Shown here one piece after another: positions 1 through 9,745 of a stretch of DNA of 64,000 nucleotides. Under the pieces are notes generated by a model, which was given only the letters and a program-made list of their open reading frames with translations, was not told the origin of the DNA and did no database searches. Source of the stretch: Atopobiaceae bacterium (lineage in GTDB: Bacteria > Actinomycetota > Coriobacteriia > Coriobacteriales > Atopobiaceae). The stretch lies in NCBI GenBank assembly GCA_017533825.1, contig JAFWIE010000040.1, forward strand, positions 51,758 to 115,757, read 5' to 3'. How positions within the stretch are numbered: position 1 is the first letter of the stretch; every line of letters starts with the position of its first letter. The translations under genes were made by a program, and so were the position numbers.

Positions 1-795
1 GCACGCTCGCGCGACATGTTCGTGAACACCGAGGAAGGAAGAAGCTTCCTCGATGCCGTCTCGGTGATTGCGGACCCAAGCCAGTCTAACGAGATAGCCG
101 ACCTCCTCGACGCCATCGCCAACGCCCAAGCCTTCGCAGGCGTGGAGTGGGAGCAGCGACGGCGCCTCAACGACGCATGGAATCAGGTGAGCCAGGGCAT
201 CGACCGCGTGCTCGAGGCCAAGAACCGCGCCACCAACGTCATTGGTCACGCCGTCGCCCAGTTCGACAACACCGACCAGCGCGCCCTTTCCAAGGCACTC
301 AAGCAACTCGACAACCTCGCACACCTGTGGGCCGCGCACGCATCACACAACGACGTGCTCACCGTCGACACGCGCACGGGCGAGAACCCGATACATCCGC
401 TCATCACCAAGGAAGCCAACCTCACGCCCACGAAGCCGCCCGCCCTCCTGCGGGAGCATCGCAACGAGGGACAGGAGGTAGACCTTGCGCGTCTCATGCG
501 CGAGGGCGGGCCGCAAACGGTCGAGCTCCTCGCGCGCGTGCGCACTCATGCCGTTCGCACGCCCGATGGACGCATCAGCGTCGCACGGTCGTTCAACGCG
601 TTGCCTGCGCGCCAACGGCGTTCCTCTGAGGTCGTAGGCTTCCTGCAGAGTCTTTCTCAGCAATCAGCCGGCGGCGAACGTATCGTGTGGCATTGCGTGG
701 ACACCGACGGCTTCCCACTCGACTGGCTCGGCACCGATATAGCGCTCACAGACGAGCAGCTTACCCAAGCGGAGGAGACGATTGCCCATGGCTGA
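1..795 (+). CDS. jetA: Wadjet defence protein JetA, C-terminal part (DUF3375 family), cut by window edge
   Basis: The reading frame is open from base 1 to the stop at 793-795, so this is the last 264 residues of a longer protein (family members are usually near 480 residues). JetA is the kleisin-like (MukF-like) subunit of the Wadjet complex, an SMC-type machine that recognises and cleaves closed circular plasmid DNA. Assignment rests mainly on context: it is followed without a gap by genes matching JetB, JetC and JetD in the standard order. The ATG at 16 is an internal Met, not the start. The stop overlaps the jetB start by 8 bp, indicating translational coupling. Confidence 0.8.
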   Translation, partial: ARSRDMFVNTEEGRSFLDAVSVIADPSQSNEIADLLDAIANAQAFAGVEWEQRRRLNDAWNQVSQGIDRVLEAKNRATNVIGHAVAQFDNTDQRALSKALKQLDNLAHLWAAHASHNDVLTVDTRTGENPIHPLITKEANLTPTKPPALLREHRNEGQEVDLARLMREGGPQTVELLARVRTHAVRTPDGRISVARSFNALPARQRRSSEVVGFLQSLSQQSAGGERIVWHCVDTDGFPLDWLGTDIALTDEQLTQAEETIAHG

Positions 796-1552
796 CGACC
801 TTATCGACGAGTACGAGGATGGCCTGAAGGGGACCAGCCTGAACGTAGACGCAACAGACGAGACTGCGCAGGGTGGTGATGACCTTGACTTCAACATATA
901 CGAAGCGGAGGGGCCAGACGGCCTCTTTGATGGCGACCAAGGCGACCTGCCCGCCGAAGCGCGCTATGCGCTTACGCGCCTGGTGCGCGATCGCTATGTT
1001 GCCGACGAGGCGGGCGGGAAGTATCGTCTCTCCACTTACTCGCTCATCCTCAACTACCGAGAAGACATCCAGCGCAACCTCAATAACCTCTGCTTGACGC
1101 TCAACCTCAACGAGAAGTATAGGGTTGCGTGGGCATCGACCGCTCCCTTCGATGGCAACATGCCGGGCGTCGTCCTGAAGCGTGGCCTCGTGCAGAAGCG
1201 CGACGTCACCTTACTCCTCATCACGCTACGCATCGCGGCGCAAAATGCCGAGCTCGAGGGGCGGACCCGCTGGTACATAGACCGCGAGGACATCGACACC
1301 TCCTTCATGACGCTCTCTCCCTACGCCAACGAAGGAAATGCCGCTCTCGTGCGCCAGCGCGTCAACGCCGCCATCTCTGAGGCATGTACCTGCGGGTATC
1401 TCGAGCGCTCGGAGACATCCGGCGAACGGTATCGCATTCTGCCCATCGTCCCTGCCATCATCACGCTCGAGCGCGCCCAGGAGCTCATCGCACAGCTCAC
1501 GGAGCTCATGCCCGACGACGTCCTGCAAGGAGGTGCTGGCGATGTCCGCTAA
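788..1552 (+). CDS. jetB: Wadjet defence protein JetB (DUF4194 family)
   Basis: 254-residue soluble protein with an acidic N-terminus (about residues 1-55) and a winged-helix-like body (about 55-250), as expected for JetB, the MukE/KITE-like subunit that bridges the kleisin JetA and the SMC heads. The ATG at 788 is chosen over a TTG at 782; it overlaps the end of jetA by 8 bp. Its 3' end carries a strong Shine-Dalgarno (AAGGAGGT, 1527-1534) and overlaps jetC by 11 bp. Assignment is from family resemblance plus gene order A-B-C-D. Confidence 0.85.
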   Translation: MADDLIDEYEDGLKGTSLNVDATDETAQGGDDLDFNIYEAEGPDGLFDGDQGDLPAEARYALTRLVRDRYVADEAGGKYRLSTYSLILNYREDIQRNLNNLCLTLNLNEKYRVAWASTAPFDGNMPGVVLKRGLVQKRDVTLLLITLRIAAQNAELEGRTRWYIDREDIDTSFMTLSPYANEGNAALVRQRVNAAISEACTCGYLERSETSGERYRILPIVPAIITLERAQELIAQLTELMPDDVLQGGAGDVR

Positions 1553-4500
1553 CATGCTGCTCCTCGCGAACCAGTGGCGGCTGTGCCGCATCCAACTCAT
1601 CAACTGGGGCACCTTCGACGGATACCACGACCTGCCCATCTGCGCCCATGACGGTGAGGGCGCGGCCTCGGTCGTGTGCATAACGGGCAAGTCCGGCACC
1701 GGAAAGTCCACGCTCTTCGACGCCGGAACCGTTCTCATGATGCCTTACGGTCGCACCCTCAACGCAGCCTCGAACCTTGCGCGTGGCGGCTCTCCGCGCG
1801 CGGTGCGCACCTACGTCAAGGGCATGCTCGACACCGTCACCGACAACCGCGGGCGCACCAAGGGCAAGTACTTGCGTGACGACTCGACGCTCATCTGGTC
1901 AGCCATCGTGCACACGTGGGAAGACACTTCCGGTGCCCTCTTCTCAGCGGCGCACTTCTTCCAACTGAAGCCGGGAGGTGTAGAGAACGACCTGGACCAC
2001 ACCTTCGTTACGACGCCCGGGCACCTCAACCCCCTCTCGCTGCAGCCCTATGCCACCGGGCGGTTCCGCGCACGTGACGTGCGCGCCGTCTACCCCGACT
2101 GCACGGTGTACGACGGTTCGGGGCGGTTCTTCCAGGCCATCTATTCCACGCTGGGCATCGGCGAGGCCGGCAACGGATCCAACGCCATGAAGCTCCTCTA
2201 CCGCATCCAGTCGGGCATTCCGATGACGAATGTGGATGACCTCTTCAAGGAGCTGGTACTCGACCCGCCATCCACCTTTGAGCTTGCGCAGTCCGCCATC
2301 GACTGCTACGACAATGCCCAGACCGTCTGGGTAAAAATCGATGAGGCCAGGCGCAAGCGCATCATGCTCGAGGGCATCGATGAGCTGCACGCTCGCATGC
2401 AGGAGGCGCTGCAGCAGGATCGGCTCGTCTCGTCGCTCGCCCACACCGCCCAAGACGGTCCGTTCCGCCTGTGGCTCGAGCGACATCGGCTTCAGATGGC
2501 ACAAGACGAGCTCGTCAGCCAAAAAGCATCGCTCTCCCGCAAGCGGGACGAGCACGTGCGCAAGGTGGAGGACAAGCAGCGCCTCAACGCGGAGTTGCTC
2601 CAGATCCAGCAGAGCATCTTCGAGCATGGCGGAGGTGCACTGCAGAAGCTGCACGCAGACCTTGCGGAGAGCCAGGCACGCGCTGCCACGGTGGAACGGA
2701 GGCGCGCCAACCTCAAGCAGACCTTGGGCGCCGCGGGGAAAGACCTCCCCGAGAGCCGCGAGGACTGGAACGAGCTTCTCGACTGGTCGGATGACCGGTC
2801 GGCCAACGCACCGCGCGAGCGTACGCAGTTGCAAGACGAAATTGACGAGCTAGGCGCTAAACTCATCAACGCACGGGACCGCATCGCAAGCATCCAGCGC
2901 GACCTCGACTACTACCGGGAGCATCGCACCTGCATAACCCAACCGATGGCGCGTGCTCGCGACCTCATGGCGCAGGCTGCGGGTCTCGACCCCACCGACA
3001 TCCCCTTTGCCGCCGAGCTCATGGACGTGCCGCGCGAGCAGGAGCTGTGGCGCACGGCCGTCAACATCTCGCTCGTGCACATCGCCGACCGCATCCTGGT
3101 GGACAAGGACATCGAGCGCGCGTTCCGCCGCGCTATCGACGGTCTGGGCACCGAGCTCGGTCGCCGGTATCACTTCGACTTCGTGGACCTCGACAAGGAC
3201 TACCCTGCCACCCCTCGTGCCGGCCACGTCTCCTCCAAGGTCGTCTACCGCGAGGACTCCCCCTTCGTGCCGTATGTTCGCAGTCTCGTGTGCAGCTCCA
3301 CGGACCACCTGTGCGTAGACACGGTGGGTCAGCTCATGGGTGGCGGTGCGCGCATCACCCCCTCCGGACAAGAACGCGTGGGCAACCGAGGTGCCATCGG
3401 TCACAGCAAGAGCACGCTTATCATCGGCTTTGCCAACGACATGCTCATCGCAGACAGCGAGGCCGAGCTCGAGGACGCGCGACGCGAGGCCCAGGAGCTG
3501 GGGCACACTCGTTCGACCGCGACGAGGCGGCGCGACGGCCTCGACGCCGAGCTACGTGCGTCACGCGAGATCTCCAGCCTCATGTGGGACGAACTCGATG
3601 CGCGGGGTATCGCGGAACGCATCGCGCAGATTCTCGCTGACCTCGACCGCCTCGAGCACGATGACGAGCTCCAAGCGCTTCATTGCATGCGCGAGCAGAA
3701 GCAGGAGGAGGCGGACCGGGTGACGGCGGCATGCGACCGGCTGCAACATGCCATCGACGACCTCGAGGGCAGTACCAAGGCGCTCGCGCTTCTCATCGAG
3801 CAGACGCGCGTCTTCGTGCATGGCATCGAACAGACGGGTATCGTCGTCACCGACGCCCAGAAGCTCCTCGCACGGAGTTCCGTCGCGCAGACCGAGGCAA
3901 CCCTTGCCGATCGCGCCACCATCGTCCGCTCATTCGATCAGGTGGCGGCCAGGGCACGCACGTGTCTCACCGAGCTGCAGCAGAGCCAGCGCGACCTCGC
4001 CGACCAGCAAAGGCAGCGCCTTGAGCTCTCCTTCAAGAACTACCACGCCACCTTCATGCCCGACGACACGGAGCACGGCGTCGACCTCGAGGAATACCCA
4101 TACTATCACGCGATTCTCGTCGACCTGGTGCAACAGCGACTCGACGAGCCAGAATCGGAGTGGGAGGCCTCCATGTTGCGCGACGTAGCCCAGCACCTTT
4201 CGCAGCTGCAAAACGGCTTCGAGGTCGAGGAGCGGGCAATCGGCGAGCGCCTCAACCCGGTGAACCAGATCCTCGGGCAGTTCGCCTTCGGCGAGCGGCG
4301 CAGCCACCTGAGCGTCGTTGCCGAGCGGCGCACACTCTCTGACGTCCGCCAGTTCCGTCGACGCCTCCGCAGGCTTACGGCTCTTTCTACCGCATACGAC
4401 TTCGAGGGCGGCGAGGAGGAAATCCGCCGCGAACACCGCGCCTTAGGAAAGTTCGTGGACCTGCTGCGGCAGGACCTCGCGACCACAGGCAAGAATGCCC

Positions 4501-4982
4501 GTCACTACCTCGACACGCGCCATGGCGTACACATCGTCGCACACGAGACGCCCGCCAACGACCAAGAAAGCACCGGCGAGGTGGTCGTCTACGACTCCAT
4601 CAACGGCAAGAGCGGCGGGCAGTATCAGGAACTCGTGGCATTCATCCTGGGAGCCGCCCTCCTGTACTGCCTGGGCTACAACTCGGCGACGATGCCGTCC
4701 TATGCGCCGGTTTATCTGGACGAGGCCTTCATCAAGGCGGATTCCGAACACACGCGGCGGGCGCTCGGAGCTCTGAGCGGCCTGGGCTTCCAGGTGGTGA
4801 TCGCGGTGCCAGACGGCAAGGTAGAGGCGGTGGCACCCCTCGCTTCCCAGATACTCAGCCTCACCAAGGACCCGCGCACGGGCATCACCCAGACGCACTC
4901 GATTCTGCGCGACTGGCGGGCACGCGCCACCGATAGCGAGAATGGCATATACGGTCTTCAGGACGCACGATGGCTGGACTAA
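1542..4982 (+). CDS. jetC: Wadjet SMC-like ATPase JetC
   Basis: 1146-residue ABC/SMC ATPase, the motor of the Wadjet complex (MukB-like). The Walker A is GKSGTGKS at residues 49-56. The ABC signature is SGGQ at about 1024-1027 and the Walker B is YLDEAF with Asp1060/Glu1061. The long middle (about 330-1000) is rich in Glu/Arg/Leu heptads expected of two coiled-coil arms, interrupted near 480-640 by a non-coiled hinge-like stretch. The start at 1542 is set by the AAGGAGGT site 7 bp upstream; an open frame extends further upstream (to 1338) but has no ribosome site. Overlaps jetB by 11 bp and jetD by 13 bp. Confidence 0.92.
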   Translation: MSANMLLLANQWRLCRIQLINWGTFDGYHDLPICAHDGEGAASVVCITGKSGTGKSTLFDAGTVLMMPYGRTLNAASNLARGGSPRAVRTYVKGMLDTVTDNRGRTKGKYLRDDSTLIWSAIVHTWEDTSGALFSAAHFFQLKPGGVENDLDHTFVTTPGHLNPLSLQPYATGRFRARDVRAVYPDCTVYDGSGRFFQAIYSTLGIGEAGNGSNAMKLLYRIQSGIPMTNVDDLFKELVLDPPSTFELAQSAIDCYDNAQTVWVKIDEARRKRIMLEGIDELHARMQEALQQDRLVSSLAHTAQDGPFRLWLERHRLQMAQDELVSQKASLSRKRDEHVRKVEDKQRLNAELLQIQQSIFEHGGGALQKLHADLAESQARAATVERRRANLKQTLGAAGKDLPESREDWNELLDWSDDRSANAPRERTQLQDEIDELGAKLINARDRIASIQRDLDYYREHRTCITQPMARARDLMAQAAGLDPTDIPFAAELMDVPREQELWRTAVNISLVHIADRILVDKDIERAFRRAIDGLGTELGRRYHFDFVDLDKDYPATPRAGHVSSKVVYREDSPFVPYVRSLVCSSTDHLCVDTVGQLMGGGARITPSGQERVGNRGAIGHSKSTLIIGFANDMLIADSEAELEDARREAQELGHTRSTATRRRDGLDAELRASREISSLMWDELDARGIAERIAQILADLDRLEHDDELQALHCMREQKQEEADRVTAACDRLQHAIDDLEGSTKALALLIEQTRVFVHGIEQTGIVVTDAQKLLARSSVAQTEATLADRATIVRSFDQVAARARTCLTELQQSQRDLADQQRQRLELSFKNYHATFMPDDTEHGVDLEEYPYYHAILVDLVQQRLDEPESEWEASMLRDVAQHLSQLQNGFEVEERAIGERLNPVNQILGQFAFGERRSHLSVVAERRTLSDVRQFRRRLRRLTALSTAYDFEGGEEEIRREHRALGKFVDLLRQDLATTGKNARHYLDTRHGVHIVAHETPANDQESTGEVVVYDSINGKSGGQYQELVAFILGAALLYCLGYNSATMPSYAPVYLDEAFIKADSEHTRRALGALSGLGFQVVIAVPDGKVEAVAPLASQILSLTKDPRTGITQTHSILRDWRARATDSENGIYGLQDARWLD

Positions 4983-6133
4983 AGACCGAGGCCGACATCC
5001 GTCGCGCGCTCTCGCGCAGGTTGTCCCAGTGTTTCGTCGCCGAGGCGGCGGGCATCTGCACGGAATGGCCCTTCGTCCTGCCGCTTGGCCATCCCTCGCG
5101 CGAGGCGCTTCTCGGCGGCCTGGGCGAGCTTGGTGTCCTCACCCAGACGTTGCGGGCTTGGGACCAGGAGCTCGGCACGACCACCACCTACACCATGCGC
5201 GACGCGGGCGGACCGAAGCGCGTGCCAACGCACCTCTCCGTACCCACCGCCGACGTGGCTGCACGCATCGCCGAGCCACGCAGGGGCGAACCGTGGAAAC
5301 GCATTCTCGACCGCACACGAAGACGGGCCCACACTGTGCGGACGCAATTCCCACAGCTTGACGACACAGTCGTTGCCCGCATTCTCAAGGCACTGGATGG
5401 CTGCAACGACCTCGAGTGCGAGCAAGTCTTGAGCGCGGGAGCGTGGTTCTCCGCGCATGACGCACGCGGCCTCACCTTGCGACAGGTACCGATTCCCGGT
5501 ATCGATTCCAAGTGGCTCGACAACAAACGACGTCGCAACCTCGTTTGCCTCCTCGCAGGCAAAGAAGAGCTCGGTCTCGCGGGCTGGGCGCCTTCGGTGC
5601 AGCTCGCCTATCTGGACCCGGACCACCTCGCGCACGGCGGCAGGCACTTCGACAGCTGGGTATGTGGAGACGTCATCACCCTCGCTTACGTGCCCGAGCG
5701 CGTCATCATCGTAGAGAACAAGGACACCTACCGCTGCTTCCCGCAGGTCGAGCGAAGCATCTGCGTGTTTGGGTCCGGGTTTGCCGGCCTTTCTGTCGTG
5801 GGTGAGCTGCCTTGGGTGCGCGACGCCGATGAGGTCGTCTACTGGGGTGACCTCGACGCCGACGGCTTCGAGATTCTCAACGCCTACCGTGTAGCGGGAA
5901 TCGAGTGCCGCAGCATCCTCATGGACGTGCCTACGCTCGAGCGGTTTGGACGTTATGGGACCAACCTTGAGAAGGACCACAAGACGCGCATCCTTCGGCA
6001 ACGCAAGGAGCTGTCGCTCCTCTCTGCGGATGAGCGCGCGGCCTATGAGCTCATCACCGATCCCGCCTACACGGGCAACCGGCGCCTCGAACAAGAGCGC
6101 ATACCCCTAGCTGAGGCGCGTGCGGCCCTGTGA
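4970..6133 (+). CDS. jetD: Wadjet nuclease subunit JetD (DUF3322-DUF2220, Toprim-like)
   Basis: 387-residue protein. The N-terminal half (about 1-190) matches the DUF3322 arm that docks on the complex and includes the family-typical PIPGIDSKWL (174-183). The C-terminal half is the DUF2220 Toprim nuclease: acidic Glu249 in VIIVENKD and the DxDxxG-type motif GDLDADGF (293-300, Asp294/Asp296/Asp298). The known role is cutting plasmid DNA after JetABC has extruded it. The metal-binding acidic residues are intact, so the system looks functional. The ATG overlaps jetC by 13 bp. Last gene of the operon. Confidence 0.92.
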   Translation: MAGLKTEADIRRALSRRLSQCFVAEAAGICTEWPFVLPLGHPSREALLGGLGELGVLTQTLRAWDQELGTTTTYTMRDAGGPKRVPTHLSVPTADVAARIAEPRRGEPWKRILDRTRRRAHTVRTQFPQLDDTVVARILKALDGCNDLECEQVLSAGAWFSAHDARGLTLRQVPIPGIDSKWLDNKRRRNLVCLLAGKEELGLAGWAPSVQLAYLDPDHLAHGGRHFDSWVCGDVITLAYVPERVIIVENKDTYRCFPQVERSICVFGSGFAGLSVVGELPWVRDADEVVYWGDLDADGFEILNAYRVAGIECRSILMDVPTLERFGRYGTNLEKDHKTRILRQRKELSLLSADERAAYELITDPAYTGNRRLEQERIPLAEARAAL

Positions 6134-6144
6134 TGGCGCGACAC

Positions 6145-6180
6145 GAGGTTGTCACAAGAGGTTGTCACAAGAGGTTGTCC
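6145..6180 (+). repeat. Three 13-bp direct repeats just downstream of jetD
   Basis: The 13-bp unit GAGGTTGTCACAA occurs at 6145-6157 and 6158-6170, with a partial third copy at 6171-6180. It begins 11 bp after the jetD stop. No hairpin with a T-run is visible, so it is not a simple terminator. Function unknown. Confidence 0.7.
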
Positions 6181-6373
6181 CCCGAAATACGTTTCTCCGC
6201 TCACGGCTATGATCCTCACTTAGCGTGGATGTGCGATACCATGGTTGTGATGTAGTCAGCCACAGAACATGTGGCAAAGGCCGGTAAAACGATGGTCTGC
6301 TTTGCAGCAACTCGCATCATGGCGCATCGTCAGTGCGAGGTTTGCAGTGCCATCGCAGTGGAGGGGAGTCATC

Positions 6374-7321
6374 ATGCATTGTCCGCATTGTGGGCGCGTC
6401 ATCTCCGACAACTCAGAGGTCTGCAGCGTATGTGGCAAGCGCATCGCGCCCGATCCGGAGGCGTCATCTCAACCACTGGTGGGCCACCTGGAAACCATCG
6501 AAGAAAAGAGCACAGGCACGGACGCCGAGAGCGATGTGGCGTCCACCAACGTACCAGAGTCCAAGCTTTCCAAAGCAAACAAGTTCTCGAGCATCATTAT
6601 CTTTATCTGCTCCATCATCACTCTTGTCTTCAGCCTCATCAGGTTCGTCGGCACCGTCAGAAGCTGCGCGCAGCCGCGGACACAGACGCAGACCGTCGAG
6701 ACCACCACCGACAACGGAAGAGACGACACCACCTCTGGCAATGACATCACGGGCGGTGACGACATCACAGAGGTAGTCACCACCTCCTTCATCCCCAGCA
6801 ACACATCACTCAACGAGCTCGATGCTGAGGGCAACATCAAGGCGCGAACGCTTCTCTTCTACAACGGCGGAAACATTTCGAGCTTCCTCAAGAACAGCGG
6901 CTATGTTCAACAGAGCCGCGAGGGCGGCATCGTGTGGACGGACCGCGACGAGAAGTGCATCTTGGTCACCTATCGCGGCGAAGACGCGCACGTCGCGACC
7001 AAGGATGAGTTCGAGCGGATGCAAGACAACCTGGGTGCTGGAGAGTGTACGTGGGTCTCGCTGCGCGTCTCTGGCTACCATAACGTCGTTGAAGCAATCG
7101 AGGGGTCCGACCTCTCCGTCCCGGAGTGCACCATTTTCTCGAACGAGCAGGCATGCGGCATTGCCGAGAGCCTATACGCCAAGTTCTTCTTCACAGCAAC
7201 CCGCGAGGACGATGGCATGGTCTGCATCCAGATCTTCAACAAGTGGGCTATCGAAGCCGGCGCAATGGAGAACTACGGGACCACTATCGAGGAAGTCTAC
7301 GAAGGCTTCGTCAACGCATAG
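6374..7321 (+). CDS. Zinc-ribbon single-pass membrane protein of unknown function
   Basis: 315 residues. The N-terminus is a short zinc ribbon: MHCPHCGR (Cys3, Cys6) and CSVCGK about 13 residues later, giving a CxxC...CxxC knuckle. A Ser/Glu-rich linker follows, then one hydrophobic segment (about 75-100, IIIFICSIITLVFSLI), a Thr/Asp-rich linker, and a roughly 180-residue C-terminal domain with no motif I recognise. Topology is probably zinc ribbon inside, C-domain outside. The start at 6374 is chosen because GTGGAGGGGAG lies just upstream and the Cys motif begins immediately; the frame stays open further 5'. It lies 240 bp after the Wadjet operon on the same strand; a link to defence is not shown. 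Confidence 0.75.
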   Translation: MHCPHCGRVISDNSEVCSVCGKRIAPDPEASSQPLVGHLETIEEKSTGTDAESDVASTNVPESKLSKANKFSSIIIFICSIITLVFSLIRFVGTVRSCAQPRTQTQTVETTTDNGRDDTTSGNDITGGDDITEVVTTSFIPSNTSLNELDAEGNIKARTLLFYNGGNISSFLKNSGYVQQSREGGIVWTDRDEKCILVTYRGEDAHVATKDEFERMQDNLGAGECTWVSLRVSGYHNVVEAIEGSDLSVPECTIFSNEQACGIAESLYAKFFFTATREDDGMVCIQIFNKWAIEAGAMENYGTTIEEVYEGFVNA

Positions 7322-7792
7322 CGAACGGCACGAGTCCACTGACCCACTAGCCCACGGACGCTGGCCCGCAGGAGACGGTTGCCCATCGGCCAACGTCCGT
7401 CTTGAAGCAACGATGCGCCTCCCCACAGCGTAGACCGAGCCCATGATTGGTCTTGAGTCTCCCGCTGACGCCACCTCACCTCATACTCACTCGGTGGTAC
7501 CATTCGACCGGTGAGAATTGCAGAGAAATCGGCGATGTGGGTAGTTTTTTGGTCTCCGATTTCACGGGGTCTGGATTGCACCCCCTCTGACCTGCGCAAA
7601 CGCGGGGCTCGTCTCCGCCCGATGGAGAATCCTGACCGCAAAACTACCGAAACCGACCAAAAACATGCATATTTCATCGGACGATTGGTACCGCCCAAAG
7701 CCGACGACCCACGTCCCACGCAAAAGCCGCACGGAGCCTGACCGCAACGGACGAAGTACGCACCTGAGAAGCCGCAAACCTTGTTGCCGGCG
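7322..7792. other. Intergenic stretch, no gene supported
   Basis: 471 bp between a plus-strand and a minus-strand gene. It holds an interrupted inverted repeat near 7485-7516 (CTCAC-CGGT ... ACCG-GTGAG) and a pair of related inverted words (GTAGTTTT near 7541, AAAACTAC near 7639). A 76-codon GTG-started frame at 7511-7741 has no ribosome site and no recognisable features, so I do not call it a gene. Confidence 0.5.
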
Positions 7793-8566
7793 TCAGGTAG
7801 CGTCGGAGACGTCGTTGGCGTTGTCACCACCGGAGACGTCGGCGGCATCCTCCGCGATGGCAGCCGTTATGGCCCCTACCGTCGCGCGCCACTGTTCCTC
7901 CGGCGTGATGGTCGCCTCGCCATCACCATCCTGCTTGCCGTAGCTGCCGAACTGTGCATGGTTGCCACCCTCAATGACGCGCTCGACGAAGGTCTCGGGT
8001 GCGTAGGCGCGCGCTGACTCGACCTTTTCTCGATCGATGACGCCATCCCGCGCGCCAAGCACCTGAATCTCGACAGAATCATCGTCGAGCTTCTCGTTTG
8101 GATACGAGGCGCAAAGCACTACGCCCCGCACCTCACCGGAATGGTCTGCGGCAAACCCCGATGCCGCCACGCCACCCAGCGAATGGCCACCCACGTACCA
8201 GATGTCGTAGTCATGCGCCTCAATCACACGCGCGGCAGCATCACCGTCAAACAAGGCAAAGTTGAGCGGCATCCGCACCAAGCAGGCATCCACGCCCTCG
8301 TGCGCGAGCAGATGCAGCAAAGGGGCGTAGGCGCTGGCTTCCACCTTGGCTCCCGGGTAAAAGACCAACGCCGTCGTGGTCGAGGGACCATCGAAGCGCC
8401 AGCCGTACGCGGTCTCCTCCACCGTCACAGCGTCATCTGACTCCAAGGCGGCAAGCGCAACATCGTCTGCGTGATAATAGTCCGAGAAGTACGCCACGCC
8501 GGCAAGCAGCAGCATCACCAGCGCACCAAGGATGATGAGCGGCCATCTACGACGCTTGGTTGTCAT
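7793..8566 (-). CDS. Membrane-anchored alpha/beta hydrolase
   Basis: 257 residues. Residues 1-28 are a Lys/Arg-rich start plus hydrophobic segment (signal anchor), so the enzyme faces outside the membrane. The rest is an alpha/beta hydrolase fold with the nucleophile elbow GGHSLGG, a downstream acidic residue, and GGNHAQFG near the C-terminus supplying the likely catalytic His. It resembles the small Abhydrolase_5 group; substrate unknown. A good Shine-Dalgarno (GGGGGAG) precedes the ATG. It follows the LysR gene by 18 bp on the same strand, so the two form an operon. Confidence 0.8.
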   Translation of the reverse strand: MTTKRRRWPLIILGALVMLLLAGVAYFSDYYHADDVALAALESDDAVTVEETAYGWRFDGPSTTTALVFYPGAKVEASAYAPLLHLLAHEGVDACLVRMPLNFALFDGDAAARVIEAHDYDIWYVGGHSLGGVAASGFAADHSGEVRGVVLCASYPNEKLDDDSVEIQVLGARDGVIDREKVESARAYAPETFVERVIEGGNHAQFGSYGKQDGDGEATITPEEQWRATVGAITAAIAEDAADVSGGDNANDVSDAT

Positions 8567-8584
8567 ATCACTCCCCCAATTTCA

Positions 8585-9532
8585 CTATGATGCCGCAACG
8601 CTCACATCCCGCTGCACCTGCTTCACGAGCAGATCGGCAAACGCCTCGACGACCGACCACACATGCCCGGATTTCCTCCACCCGACCTGCATCTCCACCA
8701 CAGCCTCGGGCCCCAAGTCGACCACGCACATGTTGCGCATACGTTGCTCGTCCAGCATCGCATTCACGATGCCCAGCTCAACGAAACAAGCACCTACACC
8801 TCTTACCGCGAGCTCAACCAACGTCTCGGAGTTCTCGGAGTGAACGGCCACGTTTGCATCGATGCCCGACCGCTCCACGATTCTGCGCGAGAGGTCACCT
8901 TCCTCGTCACGACGGCCAAGCATGAGCAGCGGACACTCGCTTATCGGCGCGAGACGATGTGTACGCGATGCCTCCACCACCCGCTCTCGCGCCTCATCAC
9001 CATACCGCGTCCGCAGTAGCTCCTTCGAGACGAGCAGCACCAACTGTTCGCGTCTGAGGGGACGAGCCTCGATGCCCGCCATACCGTCGGGAATGGTAGC
9101 AATCGCCAGATCAATCCTACCCGTGCGAAGGTCCTCGACGACCTCGTCATTCTCCCCCTCACGAATGCGTACGTCCACCCCAGGATGCCCCCGCCTAAAC
9201 TCGGCGATGGCCTCAGGCAGAAGCATGTGGCCCCGCGTCGAGCCAATGCCGATGCCCAGAAGGCCGCGTTCGTCACCGGCGATGTCCGCGAATTCCTGCA
9301 GAAGGGCCCGATGAGTAGCCTGAAAGCGCAGCGCGTAACCAAGAAACACCTCACCCGCGAAGGTGAGCGTAAGCGGTACCGTTCGATTGACGAGCCGCAC
9401 CCCAAGCTCACGCTCAATGGTCGCGATATGCGCCGAGAGCGATTGCTGGGTGACGGAGAGTCGCTGCGCGGCACGGGTGAAGCTGCGCTCCTCCGCCAAT
9501 GCCACGAAGTAGTCCATACTCGAGAAGTTCAT
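8585..9532 (-). CDS. LysR-family transcriptional regulator
   Basis: 315 residues. An N-terminal winged helix-turn-helix (about 1-60: MDYFVALAEERSFTRAAQRL then SVTQQSLSAHIATIEREL) is followed by a LysR substrate-binding domain (about 90-300). The start at 9532 has a GGAGG site 8 bp upstream; an in-frame extension to 9607 lacks one. Transcribed ahead of the alpha/beta hydrolase with an 18-bp gap, so it probably controls that gene or is co-expressed with it. The effector cannot be inferred. Confidence 0.9.
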   Translation of the reverse strand: MNFSSMDYFVALAEERSFTRAAQRLSVTQQSLSAHIATIERELGVRLVNRTVPLTLTFAGEVFLGYALRFQATHRALLQEFADIAGDERGLLGIGIGSTRGHMLLPEAIAEFRRGHPGVDVRIREGENDEVVEDLRTGRIDLAIATIPDGMAGIEARPLRREQLVLLVSKELLRTRYGDEARERVVEASRTHRLAPISECPLLMLGRRDEEGDLSRRIVERSGIDANVAVHSENSETLVELAVRGVGACFVELGIVNAMLDEQRMRNMCVVDLGPEAVVEMQVGWRKSGHVWSVVEAFADLLVKQVQRDVSVAAS

Positions 9533-9745
9533 GAGCGCCTCCGTTCGCCTCGATGGACGCATTCCCGCCATGGGAAAGCAGCCACCGCGTTCCTGACCGC
9601 TGGCCACCGTGGGAGCGCGGTCTGGAAACGCAATCAGTTACAGTCTCTGCTTGTGCCAAGTATCGATACTAACAGTTTGAATAGGTTGTAACTGAGTCGT
9701 AATATTTAGTTGGGGAAGGGATGACCCAAACGTAAGGAGGCAATC

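Noticed and set aside
16..795. ATG at 16 as the start of JetA
   Set aside because: The frame is open to base 1 and the product would be half the family length; it is an internal Met.
1338..1541. Upstream extension of JetC
   Set aside because: It overlaps jetB by over 200 bp and has no ribosome site, whereas ATG 1542 has AAGGAGGT and the family N-terminus.
7485..7516. T-box-like GGTGGTACC sequence
   Set aside because: No stem I/specifier structure and no aminoacyl-tRNA or amino-acid gene follows on either strand; it is part of a small inverted repeat.
7511..7741. 76-codon ORF in the intergenic gap
   Set aside because: GTG start without ribosome site, no recognisable features, and the region contains inverted repeats.
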